DNA from: Chloroflexota bacterium | GTDB lineage: Bacteria > Chloroflexota > UBA6077 > JACQUR01 | Length of the DNA: 6,309 nucleotides | Assembly (NCBI GenBank): GCA_016210245.1 | Contig: JACQUR010000064.1 | Coordinates: 1-6,309, forward strand | Direction: 5' to 3' | Part shown: positions 3,767-6,309 of the stretch, one piece after another | Position numbering within the stretch: position 1 is the first letter of the stretch | How the letters are laid out: every line of letters starts with the position of its first letter | The notes under the pieces: model-generated | The model's input: the letters and a program-made list of their open reading frames with translations, nothing else | What the model was told of the DNA's origin: nothing | Database searches by the model: none | Made by a program: the position numbers and the translations under genes

Positions 3767-6309
3767 TTGTACAAGCCCGTTCCCTCGAAACTCGACTTTC
3801 CTGCCCTGGAGCACGAGATCCTGCGCTTCTGGGAGGAGTCGCGCGCCTTCGACAAGCTGCGCGAGCAGAACCGCCCCGGGCCGCGCTGGTCCTTCATCGA
3901 CGGCCCCATCACCGCCAACAACCCCATGGGCGTCCACCACGCCTGGGGCCGCACCTACAAGGACATCTACCAGCGCTACAAGGCCATGCACGGCTTCCAC
4001 CAGCGCTACCAGAACGGCTTCGACTGCCAGGGCCTGTGGGTGGAGGTGGAGGTCGAGCGCGAGCTGGGCTTCAACTCCAAGCGCGAGATCGAGGCCTACG
4101 GGCTGGCCCGCTTCGCCGAGCGGTGCAGGGAGCGAGTCCTCAAGTACTCCGCTATTCAGACCCAGCAGTCCATCCGCCTGGGCCAGTGGATGGACTGGGA
4201 CCACTCCTACTACACCCTGTCCGACACCAACATCGAGCACATCTGGCACTTCCTCAAGACCTGCCACGAGCGCGGCTGGCTCTACAGGGGCGCGCGCGCC
4301 ATGCCCTGGTGTACCCGCTGCGGCACCGGCCTCTCCCAGCACGAGCTGGTCGGCACCGACTCCTACCGCGAGGTCACCCACACCTCGGTCGTGCTGGCGC
4401 TACCCATCCAGAGCCGCCCCGGCGAGCGTTTCCTGGTCTGGACTACCACCCCCTGGACGCTCTCGGCCAACGTGGCCCTGGCCGTCCACCCGGAGCTGGA
4501 GTACCTCAAGGTGCGGCAGGGCGACCGGGTGCTGATCCTCTCGCGCGGCACCGCCCAGGTGCTGGAGGGGCCGTTCGAGGTGCTGGAGACGGTGCGCGGC
4601 AGCGAACTGGTGGGTCTGCGCTACTCCGGCCCCTTCGACGAGCTCGAGGCCCAGCAGGAGGTGGACCATCGCGTGGTCCCCTGGGAGGAGGTGGGCGAGG
4701 CCGAAGGGACCGGCATCGTCCACATCGCCCCGGGCTGCGGCGCCGAGGACTACGAGCTGTCGCGGGTGGAGAGCCTGCCGGTGCTGGTCCCGCTCAACGA
4801 GTTCGGCGACTACGTCCCCGGCTACGGGCTCCTGGTGGGGCGCAACGTGCGCGAGGTCAACGACCCGATCTTCGACAGCCTGCGCCAGAAGGGCCTGCTC
4901 TACCGCGTCTTCGACTACACCCACCGCTACCCCACCTGCTGGCGCTGCGCCGAGGAGCTGGTGTTCCGCCTGTCCGACGAGTGGTTCATCCGCGTCGACG
5001 AGATCCGCCAGCCGATGAAGGACGCGGCCGCCACGGTGGGGTGGATTCCCCCGTCGGCCGGCAAGCGGATGGAGGACTGGCTGAACAACATGGGCGACTG
5101 GAACATCTCCCGTCGCCGCTACTGGGGCCTGCCCCTGCCCTTCTACCCCTGCCCGAGCTGTGGCCAGCTCACCGTCGTCGGCAGCCTGGCCGAGTTGCAC
5201 CAGCGCGCCGTCTCCGGACTCGAGCAGCTCGAGGAGCTGCACCGGCCGTGGATCGACGAGGTGAAGGTCAGGTGCGCGCACTGCGACACGGTAGTCTCCC
5301 GCATTTCTGAGGTGGGCGACGCCTGGCTGGACGCGGGCATCGTGCCCTTCTCCACCCTCAACTACCTGCACGACCGCGCCTCCTGGGAGCAGTGGTTCCC
5401 GGCCGACTTCATCACCGAGATGCGCGAGCAGATCCGCCTCTGGTTCTACAGCATGCTGTTCATGAGCGTGGCTCTCGACGGCCGCAGTCCCTACGAAACA
5501 GTGCTGGCCTTCGAGAAGCTGCTGGACGAGCAGGGCCGGCCGATGCATAAGAGCCTGGGCAACGCCATCTGGTTCGACGAGGCGGCCGAGAAGATGGGCG
5601 CCGACGTGATGCGCTGGCTCTACGCCTCCCAGAACGTCCAGGCCAACCTGCTGTTTGGCTACGGCCCGGCCGAGGAGGTCAAGCGCAAGCTCCTGACCCT
5701 GTGGAACACCTACAGCTTCTTCGCCACCTACGCCAGCATCGACCGCTTCGCCCCCACGGGCCGGCAGGTTCCGCCGAGCGAGCGAGCACTGCTCGACCGC
5801 TGGATCCTCTCCCGTCTGCAGGGCCTGGTGCGCGAGGTGCGAGCCGGGCTGGACAGGTTCGAGGCGGCCGGGCCGACCGACGCGGTGGAGCGCTTCGTGG
5901 ACGAGCTGAGCACCTGGTACGTCCGCCGCAGCCGGCGGCGCTTCTGGAAGTCGCAGGCGGACCAGGACAAGCGCGCAGCCTACCTCACCCTGTACGAGGT
6001 GCTCACCACCCTGGCTCGCCTGCTGGCCCCGATCCTGCCCTTCGTGAGCGAGGCGATGTACCAGAACCTGGTCCGCACGGTCGACACCCAGGCCCCGGAG
6101 AGCGTCCACCACACCAGCTACCCGGAGGCGAACGAGGCGCTGATCGACCCAGGGATCGAGGCGATGGTCGACCAGGTGCGCCAGATCGTCAGTCTGGGCC
6201 GCGCCGCGCGCACCGAGGCCAGGGTGAAGGTCCGCCAGCCGCTGCCGCTGCTGCGGGTGGCAGGGGGGCGGGGCCGACCTAACCCCCCCGCCCCCTTCCC
6301 TGCGAGGGA
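3767..6309 (+). CDS. ileS: Isoleucyl-tRNA synthetase, divergent subgroup (3' end beyond window)
   Basis: This class I synthetase charges tRNA-Ile with isoleucine in the cytoplasm. 847 codons are visible with no interruption; full enzymes have about 1,000-1,050. Start TTG 3767 is chosen because GGAG (3757-3760) lies six bases upstream and the family N-terminus YKPVPSKLDFPALEHEILRF begins there. Domains in order: the HIGH region reads NPMGVHHAWGR (G55-V-H-H58); a C-T-R-C pair at 182-185; the CP1 editing domain with WTTTPWT (225-231) and GTGIVHIAPGCGAED (H319, D328); NISRRRYWGLPLP; two Cys pairs, C462/C465 and C503/C506, probably binding zinc; DAWLDAG; and the KMSKS position as PMHKS (592-596). 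The anticodon-binding helices follow, to KVRQPLPLLRV. The last 16 or so codons are C-rich REP-like sequence (GGRGRPNPPAPFPAR) instead of the family's continuation. Confidence 0.93.
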   Translation, partial: MYKPVPSKLDFPALEHEILRFWEESRAFDKLREQNRPGPRWSFIDGPITANNPMGVHHAWGRTYKDIYQRYKAMHGFHQRYQNGFDCQGLWVEVEVERELGFNSKREIEAYGLARFAERCRERVLKYSAIQTQQSIRLGQWMDWDHSYYTLSDTNIEHIWHFLKTCHERGWLYRGARAMPWCTRCGTGLSQHELVGTDSYREVTHTSVVLALPIQSRPGERFLVWTTTPWTLSANVALAVHPELEYLKVRQGDRVLILSRGTAQVLEGPFEVLETVRGSELVGLRYSGPFDELEAQQEVDHRVVPWEEVGEAEGTGIVHIAPGCGAEDYELSRVESLPVLVPLNEFGDYVPGYGLLVGRNVREVNDPIFDSLRQKGLLYRVFDYTHRYPTCWRCAEELVFRLSDEWFIRVDEIRQPMKDAAATVGWIPPSAGKRMEDWLNNMGDWNISRRRYWGLPLPFYPCPSCGQLTVVGSLAELHQRAVSGLEQLEELHRPWIDEVKVRCAHCDTVVSRISEVGDAWLDAGIVPFSTLNYLHDRASWEQWFPADFITEMREQIRLWFYSMLFMSVALDGRSPYETVLAFEKLLDEQGRPMHKSLGNAIWFDEAAEKMGADVMRWLYASQNVQANLLFGYGPAEEVKRKLLTLWNTYSFFATYASIDRFAPTGRQVPPSERALLDRWILSRLQGLVREVRAGLDRFEAAGPTDAVERFVDELSTWYVRRSRRRFWKSQADQDKRAAYLTLYEVLTTLARLLAPILPFVSEAMYQNLVRTVDTQAPESVHHTSYPEANEALIDPGIEAMVDQVRQIVSLGRAARTEARVKVRQPLPLLRVAGGRGRPNPPAPFPAR
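6262..6309. repeat. REP-like double palindrome inside the ileS reading frame, cut by window edge
   Basis: AGGGGGGCGGGG (6262-6273) can pair with CCCCGCCCCCTT (6286-6297) at all 12 positions, one of them a G-U. A second stem, TCCCT-GCG-AGGGA (6297-6309), follows. The C-rich part matches the element at 3574-3600 in inverse orientation. In the ileS frame it encodes GGRGRPNPPAPFPAR, which has no counterpart in IleRS as I know the family. Confidence 0.6.

Noticed and set aside
3727..5310. A 527-codon + strand open frame offset by one from ileS.
   Set aside because: Its product is dominated by Arg, Pro, Ala and Gly with no recognisable motif. It is a GC-rich shadow of ileS, which reads perfectly in the other frame.
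4400..6112. A 570-codon open frame on the - strand, and another at 3452-4381.
   Set aside because: Both lie antisense to ileS, show low-complexity Val/Gly/Ala/Leu composition and have no domain signature. They are expected by chance opposite a high-GC gene.

Overview
High-GC bacterial DNA, read by eye without any database search. The best taxonomic hints are a divergent isoleucyl-tRNA synthetase of a type I associate with Chloroflexota and some Actinobacteria, C-rich REP-like palindromes, and short heptamer repeats in front of a housekeeping gene. Chloroflexota is my best guess, but it is inference.

Layout. (1) 1-272, + strand: the 3' end of a gene, probably a transposase, closed by a clear intrinsic terminator. 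(2) 326-1993, - strand: a tightly packed series transcribed leftwards from a promoter/operator at 1965-1993. In order it holds an intact DUF433 antitoxin-like gene, an internally deleted DUF5615 PIN-like toxin gene, a fragment resembling a class I methyltransferase, a frameshifted gene with a PD-(D/E)XK-like motif, and a small lysozyme/transglycosylase-like gene. (3) 2028-2612, + strand: a HigBA-type locus in which the Gp49-like toxin is cut off and joined almost directly to an intact HigA antitoxin. (4) 2668-3034, - strand: a second DUF433 gene with the same promoter/operator, whose toxin partner is only a 5-codon stub. (5) 3079-3578: intergenic hairpins, a striking 13-14 bp inverted repeat, and a truncated minimal nucleotidyltransferase (MNT) gene on +. 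(6) 3574-3766: a REP-like element and a heptamer-repeat hairpin. (7) 3767 to the right edge, + strand: ileS, a long IleRS reading frame with unusual signature motifs, running into another REP-like palindrome at the window edge.

The central 3 kb is an accessory island of toxin-antitoxin remnants. All three antitoxin-type genes (two DUF433, one HigA) are intact, with matching promoters and operators. All three toxin partners are deleted or truncated. The two DUF433 units are paralogous and lie 1041 bp apart without indels; their operators and first 25 codons are far more alike than the rest of the genes. I did not find a convincing new biochemical system. The most interesting features are the asymmetric toxin loss, the operator conservation, the 3209-3245 palindrome, and the repeat inside or at the end of ileS.
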